Program-made: the position numbers and the translations under genes | In this document: positions 1 through 9,055 of the stretch, in pieces | How the letters are laid out: each line of letters opens with the position of its first letter | Position numbering within the stretch: the first letter of the stretch is position 1 | Assembly: GCA_028280615.1 (NCBI GenBank) | Contig: JANQLK010000058.1 | Location: 21,360 to 85,359 of the forward strand | DNA length: 64,000 nucleotides | Direction of reading: 5' to 3' | From: Woeseiaceae bacterium | GTDB taxonomy: Bacteria > Pseudomonadota > Gammaproteobacteria > Steroidobacterales > Woeseiaceae | Notes under the pieces: generated by a model | Seen by the model: the letters and a program-made list of their open reading frames with translations, nothing else | Databases searched by the model: none | Told to the model about the DNA's origin: nothing

Positions 1-1
1 C

Positions 2-397
2 CGCAACAATGCCCTGATGAATGCCCAGGCGATGACCCTGTCCGATCAGGACATGATCGATCTCGCAGCGTACTTTGCGTCGCTGCCGCCGGCTGCGAAG
101 GCGGTCGCCGATCCGTCTCTCGTCGACCGCGCCGAAGCCCTGTACCGCGGCGGCCACAACGAAAACGGCGTCCCTGCCTGCATTGCCTGTCACGGCCCGC
201 AGGGTCGCGGCAATGCCGCTGCGGCCTACCCGGCGCTGAACGGCCAGCATGCCGCCTATGCGGCCAAGACGCTCGCGGACTACGCCTCGGGTGAACGCAG
301 GAGCGACCGGCAGGTCCAAATCATGCGCACGATCGCCGAGCGGTTGACGCAGGACGACCGTCAGGCACTGGCCTCGTATTTACAGGGACTCAAGTAG
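2..397 (+). CDS. cytochrome c4-like c-type cytochrome, C-terminal part (5' end outside window)
   Basis: The reading frame is open to the left edge, so the start is missing and only about 131 residues are visible. A CxxCH haem c motif (CIACH) is followed by GxxGxG-type residues, and a Met near QIMRTIAE is a plausible distal axial ligand. This matches the second haem domain of diheme cytochrome c4, a periplasmic electron carrier that donates to terminal oxidases. The first haem domain would lie to the left. The stop abuts the ATG of the DsbA-like gene with no gap. Cytochrome c4 next to dsbA is a familiar gammaproteobacterial arrangement, which supports the call. The exact subfamily is inferred. 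Confidence 0.85.
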   Translation, partial: RNNALMNAQAMTLSDQDMIDLAAYFASLPPAAKAVADPSLVDRAEALYRGGHNENGVPACIACHGPQGRGNAAAAYPALNGQHAAYAAKTLADYASGERRSDRQVQIMRTIAERLTQDDRQALASYLQGLK

Positions 398-1276
398 ATG
401 GAATCACCGAGCATCGCCCAACGTTTCGCGCTCAGCGCACTGGCTGCTTTCGCGGTCGTCTTCGTCGCAGGCTGCGGCGGCGGCGAACAGCCGCAGGAAA
501 CCGCCGATGCGGCCGTCGATACCGACGCGGCCGTCGCCGAACAGGCGCAGGCCGCCGAAGGAGATGGGTCGGACATCGCCACGGTTGACGATGAGTCGCT
601 CGAGGTCGTTGAGGAATCCGCCGCCGAGCCCGAGGACACGGGCGAGGAAGCTATCGTCCTCGCGCGCGCCGACACGCCGGCCGCGACGATCGACTTCAAG
701 TACGACGAGGGCACCCACTACACGCGCCTCGTGCCGACGCAGCCGACCGTGGGTGGCGCAGACAAGGTCGAGGTGGTCGAAGTTTTCTGGTACGGCTGCC
801 CGCACTGCCTGACGCTGGAGCCCTACCTCGCCCGCTGGGAAGAGTCGAAGCCTGCGGCGGTACGCTTCGTGCGTATGCCGGCCATGTGGAACGAGGTCTT
901 AAGAAAACATGCGCAGCTGTTCTATACCGAGCAGGCGCTCGTGCGCAGTGGGGTCATTTCCGACCCGGCCGCGTTCCGCGCGGCCGTGTTCTCGGCCTAC
1001 CACGCGCAGGGCAACAGGCTCCTGACCGACGCGGCCATCCAGGCACACTTCGAACGCTTCGGTGTCGGCGAGGACGAGTTCAACAAGGCCTGGAACTCGT
1101 TCGAGGTTGCGCAACAGATGCGCAAGGCCGCGGACCTGACGCGCCGCTATGGCGTCTCGGCCGTGCCGGCCGTCGTCGTCAACGGCAAGTTCCGTACCGG
1201 CGGCCAGCAGGCAGGCGGCTACGACGAACTGATCGAGGTCATCGACGAACTCGTCGTCCGGGAAAGCGCGCGCTAG
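398..1276 (+). CDS. dsbA: DsbA-family thiol:disulfide oxidoreductase, predicted lipoprotein
   Basis: The product is 292 residues. The N-terminus is a lipoprotein signal ending in a lipobox with Cys26 (VAGC), then a roughly 75-residue Ala/Glu/Asp-rich spacer. From about residue 95 comes a thioredoxin-fold domain with the redox pair Cys134-Pro-His-Cys137 (FWYGCPHC) and a late cis-proline region (AVPAVVVNG). DsbA oxidises cysteine pairs in exported proteins in the periplasm. The domain is about the usual DsbA size, so the lipid anchor and long acidic tether are additions to the common soluble form. The ATG follows the preceding TAG directly, implying coupled translation with the cytochrome c4 gene. 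The CPHC active site makes the family call firm; the anchoring is predicted. Confidence 0.9.
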   Translation: MESPSIAQRFALSALAAFAVVFVAGCGGGEQPQETADAAVDTDAAVAEQAQAAEGDGSDIATVDDESLEVVEESAAEPEDTGEEAIVLARADTPAATIDFKYDEGTHYTRLVPTQPTVGGADKVEVVEVFWYGCPHCLTLEPYLARWEESKPAAVRFVRMPAMWNEVLRKHAQLFYTEQALVRSGVISDPAAFRAAVFSAYHAQGNRLLTDAAIQAHFERFGVGEDEFNKAWNSFEVAQQMRKAADLTRRYGVSAVPAVVVNGKFRTGGQQAGGYDELIEVIDELVVRESAR

Positions 1277-1292
1277 CTAGTGTCCTGAGTCA
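1277..1292. repeat. dispersed gene-end motif, copy 1
   Basis: The 16-mer CTAGTGTCCTGAGTCA lies between the convergent dsbA and L,D-transpeptidase genes and supplies the stop of the latter. An identical 16-mer is at 6598-6613. The core CTAGTGTCCTG recurs at 38205, and an inverted core sits at 60655-60666. Confidence 0.7.
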
Positions 1293-2243
1293 GCCGTTGT
1301 CCTCGGCGACGATTCGAAACGAACCGTCGGCCTCGCGCCGCCAGTAGAGCCGCTTCACGAGTTCGCGGGTCTTGCCGTTCTTCGCGATCGTGGTCTGTCG
1401 GAAGCGGCTCAGGTAGAGATTCTCGTACTCGGGATCGCCGAGCAGCGTTAGGTCGTCGATCTCGATGTCGACAGCGCCGCGTTCGGCGAACCCGCGGTAC
1501 TTGAGCGCCGCCCAATCCGCCACGTCCATGCCCCGGTAGCGAAAGTCGTCCGCGTACATTGACAGGTAGCCATGCAGGTTGCCGGCCGCCGCGCTGTCGA
1601 TCCACGCTGTCAGCGCATTCCTGAGTCCCGCACGCAGCGCCTCGACCTCACCGGGCTCGGCGTAGGCCTGTTCGCGCGTCACGATCACGGGCGTCGTCAA
1701 CGGCACGAGCCGCATGAGCAGCAATGCGAGGTCTTCGTTGGGCAGCGCGATACAGCCGTCCGTGTCGAGATACGGCCGCTGCTCCGGGCCCGGCTTCACG
1801 CCGTGGACCCAGATTCCGTCGCCCGTTCGCCGGTTTCGCCGATCCCACGCGTTCGGGTAGTCGAGCGGGAACGCGGCTATGCCGTACTTCTCGTCCATGC
1901 GCGTGGTATCCAGCCGATCGACGACGAAGTAGATCCCGAGCGGGGTACGCCGATCCCAGGCACGCTCCTTGCCCGTGCCGTTCTCGCCGATCGACATATA
2001 GCCCTCGCCCGCGAGTGTGAGCGTGCCGCCGTCGTTCGAGTAGCGCAGGAACGTCGACGCGCCCGTATCGGCGACGTACACGTCGGCGACCGAGTCGGGC
2101 AACTCGATCAGGTAGGCGGGGAGCCGTTGCCCGGGCTCGGCGACGGCGTCGGCCAACAGCAGCGCGGTGCAAAGCGCCGCGATGCTCGCATACCGCCTGC
2201 GGGCCACCCCGCCGGCGAATACCTGTCGAATCGACACCCGCAT
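1290..2243 (-). CDS. L,D-transpeptidase (YkuD domain) with C-terminal NTF2-like domain
   Basis: The product is 317 residues from the ATG at 2243, chosen because it places a signal peptide (about 1-35, ending AVA) at the N-terminus; the frame stays open upstream but that sequence is not protein-like. Residues about 45-185 are a YkuD-type catalytic domain with the motif WVHGV followed by TDGCIAL, which holds the catalytic Cys. Such enzymes make 3-3 crosslinks in peptidoglycan or attach proteins to it in the periplasm. The last 120 residues (LTAWIDSAAAGNLHGYLSMY onward) resemble the NTF2/SnoaL-like tail found in YafK/ErfK-type homologues. It is convergent with dsbA and divergent from the RND pump gene. 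Confidence 0.87.
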   Translation of the reverse strand: MRVSIRQVFAGGVARRRYASIAALCTALLLADAVAEPGQRLPAYLIELPDSVADVYVADTGASTFLRYSNDGGTLTLAGEGYMSIGENGTGKERAWDRRTPLGIYFVVDRLDTTRMDEKYGIAAFPLDYPNAWDRRNRRTGDGIWVHGVKPGPEQRPYLDTDGCIALPNEDLALLLMRLVPLTTPVIVTREQAYAEPGEVEALRAGLRNALTAWIDSAAAGNLHGYLSMYADDFRYRGMDVADWAALKYRGFAERGAVDIEIDDLTLLGDPEYENLYLSRFRQTTIAKNGKTRELVKRLYWRREADGSFRIVAEDNG

Positions 2244-2274
2244 GCCCGGATGGTAACCGCGGCGGAGAACGGGC

Positions 2275-2348
2275 ACCAAACCTTTATACCATTTGGTTCT
2301 ATGTAACGTTTTCGGGCGTTCCCGGAGCAGCCGAGCGAAACGTTTTCG
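2275..2348. promoter_or_regulatory. candidate operator region in the ldt/RND divergent spacer
   Basis: Two features stand out in this 180-bp spacer. One is a dyad, ACCAAA (2275-2280) and TTTGGT (2292-2297), spaced by 11 bp. The other is a direct repeat of AACGTTTTCG at 2305-2314 and 2339-2348. Either could bind a regulator of the pump. No clear -35/-10 pair was recognised, so this is only suggestive. Confidence 0.3.
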
Positions 2349-2424
2349 TTCCCTGCCGCATCTAGAACTACGGGAAGGGCGAAAGCGAAAAACAAGATCC
2401 GGGGATCGAGGGGGCCGCGAGACA

Positions 2425-5400
2425 ATGAACCTGACCGACCTGAGCACGCGGCACTGGCCTTCGGTTGCCGTCGTCGTCGCGCTGGTTGCCCTGTTCGGGC
2501 TCGTTTCCATCTCGAAGCTGCCGATACAGCTCCTGCCGAACATCGAGGAGCCGCAGGTTTCGATCGCCAACTTCTGGCGCGCCGCGGCGCCCGAGGAGAT
2601 GGAAGCCAACATCATCGAGCCGCAGGAGAACGTGCTCAGGAATACGCCCGGGATGACCGGCATCAACTCGTTTATCAGCCGCGGCAACGGATTCGTTTCG
2701 TTGAGCTTCGCGATCGGCACGGACATCCAGGAAGCCAAGCTCGACGTCATCAACAACCTGACACAGGCGCCGCCCCGGCCAGCCGATGCCATCGAGCCGC
2801 AGGTTTTTGCCGGCGGCGGTCGGCAGACGCCCGGCGCTGCCTCGCTCCTCGTTCGCGTGCTGCCGGGCAACCCCGTCACCGAACTCTCCGCTTACCAGAA
2901 GCTGATCGAGGACGAAGTGCAGCCGCGGCTCGCGCGCATTCCGGGAGTGTCGCGCGTCGAACTACAGGGCGAGCAGCCACGCGAGTTGCACATCACCTTC
3001 GACTCCTACCGCGCGGCGGCGCTCGGCATCGAGATCCAGGACATCATAGCGGTGGTCTCACGCACCTCGGACACGTCCGGCGGCTTCGCCGACGTCGGCC
3101 GACGACAGTACACCGTGCGCTTCCTGGGCCAGTTCGATCCCGACGAGCTCAATGAACTCATCGTCGGCTGGAGCGGCGAGCGGCCGATCTATCTCGCCGA
3201 GGTCGCCGACGTCGAGATCGTGCCGCGTGAACGCGACGGCTTCGTCTACCGCAACGGCTTTCCGGCCTACTACATCACGATTCAGCGCGAGTACGATGCC
3301 AACACGGTGTCGATACTCGATGGCGTCAACCTCGCAATCGATGAGCTGAACGCCGGACCGCTGGCGGAGGCCGGGCTGGCCATCGACCTCAGCTTCGACG
3401 CATCGATCCACATACGCCGCGCCATCGCGCTCGTGCGCAGCAACCTGGGAATCGGGCTCGCGCTCGCTATCGGCATCCTGTACTTCCTGATGCGCAGCCG
3501 TCGCGCCACCTTCCTCGTGACCGCCACCGTACCGCTGTCGCTGCTCGTGGCTTTTCTGGCGCTGCGACTGTTCGACAAGTCGCTCAACGTCATCTCGTTG
3601 GCCGGCCTGGCGTTTGCGGTCGGCCTCGTGATGGACGCGGCGATCGTAACGCTCGAGAACATCGTTCGCTGCAGACAGCAGGGCACGGCCTTGTCCGAGG
3701 CCGTGACCAAGGGTACGCGGCAAATCACGGGCGCGCTGTTCGCGTCGACCGTGACCAGCGTCGCGATCTTCCTGCCGGTTCTGTTCATGCAGGGCATGGA
3801 GGGGCAGCTGTTCCAGGATCTCGCGCTGACGATCGCCGTCGCGGTCACCGCATCGTTCCTGATCGCCATCACCGTGCTGCCCGTGGCCGCCTCGTTCCTG
3901 CTCCGGGAGGAGAAGCACGATCCCTGCGCACACTGGTGGGACCGCATTACGCACATCGTTATGCGGCTCACACGCACTCCGGCGCTCTGTCGCAGCTGGA
4001 TCGCCGCGATACTCGGCGGCTCGATCGTCGCGATCGTCGTGCTGATGCCCAAGGCGAACCTGCTGCCGCAGGCGCCGTCGGATTCGCTCGGCGCCTTTTT
4101 CAACATGCCGCCAGGCGGCACGATGGACATGGTGCAGGAGGAGATTGCCGGGACAATCATCGAACGCCTGAAACCGTACATGGATCACGAGCAACAGCCG
4201 TACATTCGTGGTTACAACATGTCGGCATTCGGCGCCTTCAATGCGCTGTTCATCTACCCGCAAGATCCGGAGCGCATCGAAGAGATGGTCGGCATCGTGC
4301 GCGACGAGGTGCTCGTCGACCTGCCCGACACGCAGGCCTTCGTGCAGCGCTCGTCGCTTTTGAATTTCGGCTTCGACGGCGGACGATCCATCGACGTCGA
4401 CCTGCAGGGCCCCGACATCAACCTGCTTTCCGAGGTCGCGCAGCAGGCCATGCCGATGATCAACGAGGCGCTGCCGGGCGCAATGGTCAGGCCGCAGCCG
4501 ACGCTTACGATCGCGGAGCCCGAGCTGCAGCTAATGCCGAACGACCGGCGCATCACGGCCGCGGGTCTCGACCGCGAGAGCGTCGCCACAATGGTCCGCG
4601 CCGTCACGAGCGGCACCTTCGTTGGCGAGTACTTCGACGGTAACGACCGGATGGACGTCATTCTCAAGGGCTCAGCCTGGAACTCGCCCGAAGAGCTCGC
4701 CTCGACGCCGGTTGCGACGCCGCTCGCCGGCGTTCAGACCCTGGGCGAGCTGACCGACATCCGCCGGACGGTCGGCCCTACGCAGCTGCGCCGCGTCGAT
4801 GGGCAGCGTACGCTGACACTGACTGTCACGCCGCCGGAAGACATGACCGTGCAGGAGGCGCTCGCTACGCTACGCGAAATGGTCGGTCCGCGAATTGCCG
4901 AACTCATGCCCGCCGACATGAGCCTGCAGTACCGCGGCACGGCAGACCGTCTCGAGGAAGCCTTCTCGACGATGGCGGTCAACCTGGCGACCGCCGCGAT
5001 CGTCCTGTTCCTGATACTCGCCGCGATGTTCCGTTCGCTGCGCGACGCACTGCTCGTCATGCTGTCGATGCCACTGGCGATCGCCGGCGGCGTTGCGAGC
5101 TTGAGGGTACTGAACCTGTTCACGCTGCAAGCGATGGACCTTCTGACGATGATCGGTTTCCTGATCTTGCTCGGTCTGGTCGTCAACAACTCCATTTTGC
5201 TGGTCATGCAGGCCCGCAACGGCTTGAAGAACGGGCTCGAACGGAGCGCGGCCGTCGCGGAGGCCGTCCGGGTTCGCGCAAGGCCGATTTACATGAGTAC
5301 GCTGACCAGCATCTTCGGCATGCTGCCGCTGATGCTTATCCCGGGCATCGGCTCGCAGATATACCGAGGCCTCGCCACGGTCATCATCGGCGGCATGCTC

Positions 5401-5520
5401 GTCAGCGCGATTTTCACCCTGATCCTGATGCCCAGCATTCTGCGGCTACCCCCGCTCAGGCTGCCCGTGAGCATCGCGACCAGGCAAAGCGCAGCAGAGG
5501 GAGTTCCCGCCGATGCTTAA
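2425..5520 (+). CDS. RND-family efflux transporter, inner-membrane permease
   Basis: The product is 1031 residues, the normal RND permease length, from the ATG at 2425 (MNLTDLSTRHWPS). An in-frame ATG at 2293 would add 44 Arg-rich residues and was rejected. GGAGG-like sequence (gaggggg) precedes the chosen start. The protein has the classic layout of one N-terminal helix, a large periplasmic loop, a helix bundle (about 365-560), a second loop and a second bundle (about 865-1010). The TM4 proton-relay motif reads VGLVMDAAIVTLEN, with one Asp where AcrB has two. It exports small molecules using the proton gradient together with the adaptor encoded next. No outer-membrane channel gene is nearby, so a shared TolC-like partner is inferred. 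Confidence 0.9.
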   Translation: MNLTDLSTRHWPSVAVVVALVALFGLVSISKLPIQLLPNIEEPQVSIANFWRAAAPEEMEANIIEPQENVLRNTPGMTGINSFISRGNGFVSLSFAIGTDIQEAKLDVINNLTQAPPRPADAIEPQVFAGGGRQTPGAASLLVRVLPGNPVTELSAYQKLIEDEVQPRLARIPGVSRVELQGEQPRELHITFDSYRAAALGIEIQDIIAVVSRTSDTSGGFADVGRRQYTVRFLGQFDPDELNELIVGWSGERPIYLAEVADVEIVPRERDGFVYRNGFPAYYITIQREYDANTVSILDGVNLAIDELNAGPLAEAGLAIDLSFDASIHIRRAIALVRSNLGIGLALAIGILYFLMRSRRATFLVTATVPLSLLVAFLALRLFDKSLNVISLAGLAFAVGLVMDAAIVTLENIVRCRQQGTALSEAVTKGTRQITGALFASTVTSVAIFLPVLFMQGMEGQLFQDLALTIAVAVTASFLIAITVLPVAASFLLREEKHDPCAHWWDRITHIVMRLTRTPALCRSWIAAILGGSIVAIVVLMPKANLLPQAPSDSLGAFFNMPPGGTMDMVQEEIAGTIIERLKPYMDHEQQPYIRGYNMSAFGAFNALFIYPQDPERIEEMVGIVRDEVLVDLPDTQAFVQRSSLLNFGFDGGRSIDVDLQGPDINLLSEVAQQAMPMINEALPGAMVRPQPTLTIAEPELQLMPNDRRITAAGLDRESVATMVRAVTSGTFVGEYFDGNDRMDVILKGSAWNSPEELASTPVATPLAGVQTLGELTDIRRTVGPTQLRRVDGQRTLTLTVTPPEDMTVQEALATLREMVGPRIAELMPADMSLQYRGTADRLEEAFSTMAVNLATAAIVLFLILAAMFRSLRDALLVMLSMPLAIAGGVASLRVLNLFTLQAMDLLTMIGFLILLGLVVNNSILLVMQARNGLKNGLERSAAVAEAVRVRARPIYMSTLTSIFGMLPLMLIPGIGSQIYRGLATVIIGGMLVSAIFTLILMPSILRLPPLRLPVSIATRQSAAEGVPADA

Positions 5521-6601
5521 CAGAATCCTGATCGCCGCCTCGCTGGTGATCGCAATCTCGACCGCGGCCGCGCAGCAACCGCCCGCGAGCGTCGTGCAAG
5601 TGGCCGAAGTCACGCGGGAAGAAATCGCGCCGACCGTCGCCGTGCCCGGAACGGTCTTCAGCCGCAACGACGTGCAGATCACGGCCGGCGTCGCCGGCCA
5701 GCTCGAACTCGTCGCGGAGCCGGGGACGATAGTCACAAAAGGCCAGCCCGTCGCCGTCATCGACAAGACGACGCTACTGTTGCAGCGCGCCGAGCAGGAG
5801 GCCCTGCTGGAGCGCGCTGAGATAAACATCCGCCAGCTCGAGAGCCAGCTGCGCCGGCAGCGCGGCCTGTCGGACCGCAGCCTGGTTTCGGAGTTCGATC
5901 TCGAGCAGACCGAGGCGAATCGCGACCTCGCGGTGAGCGACGCAAACATCACCAAAGTCCGGATTCGCCAGATTGACGACCAGATTCGGCGCGCCGACGT
6001 CCGCGCACCGTTCACGGGCGTCGTGATCAGCCGCGAGCGGCGAGCGGGCGAGGACGTGTCGCGCGGCGAAGTGCTGGCGAGCCTGACCGACGTGCAGAAT
6101 CTCGAGGTTCGGGCATTCGTGCCGTTGAAACACCTGCCGAGGACGGTCGTGGGTGAAACACTGTCGATATTCGCGAGCGAAGCGAATCATCCCGGCACAA
6201 TTCGCTCCCTCGTGCCGACCGGCGACGTCCGCTCGCAGACCTTCGAGGCGCGCATCGATCTGCCGCAAGGCGCCACCGCCGACTGGACCGTGGGCCAGCT
6301 CGTTAGTGTCGCCGTGCCGATCCGGGCGCGCGAGCTGGCGCTAACGATCCCGCGTGACGCGCTCGTGTTGCGTTCCGACGGTGCGTTTGTCTTCCGCATC
6401 AACGGCGAAGACAAGGCGGAACAGGTCGCCGTCGAGCTGGGCGACTCCAAGGGCGACCTGATCGCGGTCCGCGGCGCCCTGTCCGAGGGCGACCGGGTCG
6501 CGATTCGAGGCGCCGAAAACTTGAGGGAGGGCGCCAACGTCCGGATCATGGTTTCCCGAGCCGGTGAAACCGAGGCACCCGCCGACACAGGCGAGGGCTA
6601 G
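5513..6601 (+). CDS. RND efflux periplasmic adaptor subunit (HlyD/AcrA family)
   Basis: The product is 362 residues. It has a cleavable signal peptide (about 1-21, TAAAQ), a first lipoyl half-motif around 48-70, a coiled-coil hairpin (about 78-140, LLLQRAEQEALLERAEINI), the second lipoyl half (APFTGVVISRE, about 152-162), and beta-barrel and membrane-proximal domains to the C-terminus. It joins the permease to an outer-membrane channel. The start overlaps the permease stop by 8 bp, so the two genes are translationally coupled. The stop codon TAG falls inside the repeated motif at 6598-6613. Confidence 0.9.
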   Translation: MLNRILIAASLVIAISTAAAQQPPASVVQVAEVTREEIAPTVAVPGTVFSRNDVQITAGVAGQLELVAEPGTIVTKGQPVAVIDKTTLLLQRAEQEALLERAEINIRQLESQLRRQRGLSDRSLVSEFDLEQTEANRDLAVSDANITKVRIRQIDDQIRRADVRAPFTGVVISRERRAGEDVSRGEVLASLTDVQNLEVRAFVPLKHLPRTVVGETLSIFASEANHPGTIRSLVPTGDVRSQTFEARIDLPQGATADWTVGQLVSVAVPIRARELALTIPRDALVLRSDGAFVFRINGEDKAEQVAVELGDSKGDLIAVRGALSEGDRVAIRGAENLREGANVRIMVSRAGETEAPADTGEG

Positions 6602-6613
6602 TGTCCTGAGTCA
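6598..6613. repeat. dispersed gene-end motif, copy 2
   Basis: CTAGTGTCCTGAGTCA, identical over 16 bases to the copy at 1277-1292. Here its TAG is the stop codon of the adaptor gene. Confidence 0.7.
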
Positions 6614-6717
6614 TGAACTTTCCCGGCGGCGACGGGTCAATACGGTCTAGAGCTGGAGAGGGAACCCGGTGATCGGCCGACACGGTCATGTGCCGGCAGT
6701 CCGGGTGGGGTGACAAA

Positions 6718-7257
6718 ATGATCAGATACAGCGTGCTTGCCATCGCAACCCTGCTTCTTCCGTTCGCCTCGGCGCAAGACCGGGAGTTCTCCGACAAAGT
6801 CGCGGGCATGGTAATCGGACCGAAAAACCTGGACCTTCACAAGGGGGCCGAGTCTTTGCTGGCCGGCCGCACCGAGGAAGGTATCGAGCTGACATTACGC
6901 GGCATGCTCGTCGCACGAGGACCGAGGGAAGAGAAGGCGGGCCTCTCGAATCTCTGCGCGGGCTACACCGTGCTCGGGGACTTCGACGTCGCGCTCGATT
7001 ATTGCGAGCAGCTGCTCGCGCGGGACGACAAGAGCTGGCGCGCCTACAACAATCGCGCTCTGATCTACATCATGACCGAGCAGTTCGACAAGGCCCTCCA
7101 GGATCTAGACAAAGCCGAGCAGCTGAGTCCGGGCGCACCGACGCTCGCTGTCGCTCGCACGCTGTACCGCGATGCCGTGGATCCCGTCGAACCGCAGGTC
7201 ACGATCTATGACGGGCCGAGTGACGCGGACGCGGAGGACGACGGACAGCCGCGATAA
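6718..7257 (+). CDS. exported tetratricopeptide-repeat protein, function unknown
   Basis: The product is 179 residues from the ATG at 6718, which follows GGGTGGGG and gives a clean signal peptide (MIRYSVLAIATLLLPFASA). A GTG or ATG further upstream would add non-signal residues. Two to three TPR-like helical pairs can be seen (LSNLCAGYTVLGDFDVALDY, AYNNRALIYIMTEQFDKALQ). The C-terminal 30 residues are acidic and probably disordered. TPR proteins of this kind are periplasmic scaffolds; no substrate can be assigned. It stands alone, 116 bp after the pump operon, and is convergent with the small lipoprotein gene. Confidence 0.8.
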   Translation: MIRYSVLAIATLLLPFASAQDREFSDKVAGMVIGPKNLDLHKGAESLLAGRTEEGIELTLRGMLVARGPREEKAGLSNLCAGYTVLGDFDVALDYCEQLLARDDKSWRAYNNRALIYIMTEQFDKALQDLDKAEQLSPGAPTLAVARTLYRDAVDPVEPQVTIYDGPSDADAEDDGQPR

Positions 7258-7325
7258 CCGGGAGGCGTTTCCGGGGCCGGAGATTATGTCACGGCAGGCC
7301 GGTTCGCGACCGCAGCCGGCGCCCG

Positions 7326-7640
7326 CTACTCCCGTCTAATCGTGTCGAGCGCGCCGCGTTTCTGTACCTCGCCGAGCATCTCCTGAGCACCTTGCTTCGA
7401 TGCCTCGATCTCGCTCTGACGCCGGCAGATGCGCTGTGACACGCGCGTTCCGGTTACGGCGACTCTCTTGCAGACCATCGGATCGTCCTCGACGACAGCC
7501 GCCGATTCGCCCGCGGCGGCGTCACTTGCCGCGACGAGGTCGTCGCCGTCCCCTGACTGCGGTTCGGAGGGGCTGCTCGTGGTCGAGCAACCGGACCCCA
7601 GCAGCGCGGCGAAACAAATGACAACATGAAATAAACGCAT
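7326..7640 (-). CDS. small predicted lipoprotein, function unknown
   Basis: The product is 104 residues from the ATG at 7640 (MRLFHVVICFAALLGSGC), whose lipobox LGSGC puts the lipidated Cys at residue 19. A frame extension upstream to 7691 was rejected because it would bury the signal. A low-complexity Ser/Asp/Ala stretch (20-50) precedes a conserved-looking core with VCKRVAVTGTRVSQRICRR, containing two cysteines that could form a disulfide. I recognise this core from small hypothetical proteins of gammaproteobacteria, but no function is known to me. It begins about 220 bp from the divergent TPR-hydroxylase gene. Confidence 0.7.
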   Translation of the reverse strand: MRLFHVVICFAALLGSGCSTTSSPSEPQSGDGDDLVAASDAAAGESAAVVEDDPMVCKRVAVTGTRVSQRICRRQSEIEASKQGAQEMLGEVQKRGALDTIRRE

Positions 7641-7858
7641 GATCTTTAGTCTTTTTTTCCAGGTTGGAGGCAGTATCGCATACTTGCCCATGGCCGGCCA
7701 CCGGCACGGCGGTGTCTGTGGACAGGACGGGTCGATCTGGACCCGCTGCGGCTGCTACTGCACAATCTGCCGAGGCAGGCAGACTGCTTTCGTGGCCGAA
7801 GATCTCGAGCCGCGGCAGAGGCTTGCCGGTCAGATCCACTGCCGGGGCGAGAGACGGG

Positions 7859-9037
7859 ATGGCGGACAACGCGGAATCAGCGCTGCGGCATCGAAGAGCC
7901 GCCGCAATGGCCGAACTGAAGCGCGGCGAAACGCAGAACGCGGTGGCCATGCTGGCGGATCTCGAGCGGCAGGATCCGGCCGACCCCCATATCAAGCTCG
8001 ACAAGGCGCTGGCGCTGCGGCTCCAGGGCAAGCTCTCCGCCGCGCTGGAGTCGATCGACGCCGCATTGGCGCTCGACCCGTACTTTTTCCTGGCGCTGCT
8101 CTCGAAAGGATCGGTACTGGAGCAGATGGGCAAACGCCGCGTCGCGGTCGGGGTCTACAAGAACGCGCTAAAAATCGCGCCGCGCCCGGAGAACACGCCC
8201 GCGTCTTTCGAGGAGCCGATAGGGCACGCCCGCCGCGCCGTCGAAGAGGATGCCAGGGAGCAGGCCAGCTACCTGCACGAACGTCTGAGCGCCGTCCGAG
8301 CACGATTCGGCGACACGCCGCTGGAACGAATCGACGAGTGCGCGGACATCATGGCCGGCGCCGCAAAGGTCTATAACGCCGAGCCCGTGCAGCTGCACGT
8401 TCCGCGCCTGCCGGCGATCCCGTTCTTCGATCGTTCCCACTTCCCCTGGTTCGAACAGCTGGAGGCACAGACGGACGCCATCCGCGACGAATTATCGGTC
8501 CTGCTGGCGGAGGGACTCCCCGGATTCGCGCCGTATGTGGACTATGCGCCGGGTACGCCGGAGAATCAGTTCAAGGAGCTCAATCGCTCCGATCGCTGGA
8601 GCTCCCTGTGGCTCTGGCGCGACGGCGAGCGGCAGGATGCGGCCATCGAACGCTGTCCGCAAACCGCAGCCGTTCTCGAGCAGTTACCGCTCGCCGACCA
8701 ACCCGGATTCGCGCCGACCGCGCTGTTCTCGGCGCTGGCCCCACGTACGCGGATTCCGCCGCATACGGGCTCGACGAATGCCCGGCTGCTGGTGCACCTG
8801 CCGCTGATACTTCCCGGACCCGCCGGATTCCGGGTTGGTAATGAAACCCGCGAATGGAAGATCGGCGAAGCCTGGGCTTTCGACGACACGATCGAGCACG
8901 AGGCCTGGAACGACTCGGACGAGACACGCGTGATCATGATCTTCGACATCTGGAATCCGCTTCTGAGTGAGGCCGAGCGGGAAATGATCCGTGTCCTGCT
9001 TGCTGCCGGGAAGGAGTGGCTGCAGCAAACCGACTGA
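7859..9037 (+). CDS. TPR-fused aspartyl/asparaginyl beta-hydroxylase
   Basis: The product is 392 residues from the ATG at 7859 (MADNAESALRHRR), preceded by a purine-rich GGGGCGAGAGACGGG. The frame is open back to 7664, but that part is Arg/Ala/Ser-rich and unlike the family. Residues about 1-130 form TPR-like helices. The C-terminal 190 residues match Asp/Asn beta-hydroxylases: HTGSTNARLLVHLPL supplies the first Fe(II) His and IEHEAWNDSDETRVIMIFD the second His and the Arg that binds 2-oxoglutarate. Such enzymes hydroxylate Asp or Asn in a protein or peptide. It converges tail to tail with the TPR-sulfotransferase gene, with 18 bp between them. Confidence 0.88.
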   Translation: MADNAESALRHRRAAAMAELKRGETQNAVAMLADLERQDPADPHIKLDKALALRLQGKLSAALESIDAALALDPYFFLALLSKGSVLEQMGKRRVAVGVYKNALKIAPRPENTPASFEEPIGHARRAVEEDAREQASYLHERLSAVRARFGDTPLERIDECADIMAGAAKVYNAEPVQLHVPRLPAIPFFDRSHFPWFEQLEAQTDAIRDELSVLLAEGLPGFAPYVDYAPGTPENQFKELNRSDRWSSLWLWRDGERQDAAIERCPQTAAVLEQLPLADQPGFAPTALFSALAPRTRIPPHTGSTNARLLVHLPLILPGPAGFRVGNETREWKIGEAWAFDDTIEHEAWNDSDETRVIMIFDIWNPLLSEAEREMIRVLLAAGKEWLQQTD

Positions 9038-9055
9038 GGCCTTGTAAACACGCTG

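Noticed and set aside
2293..2424. Upstream extension of the RND permease
   Set aside because: The 44 residues are Arg/Ser-rich and non-conserved; the ATG at 2425 gives the usual N-terminus.
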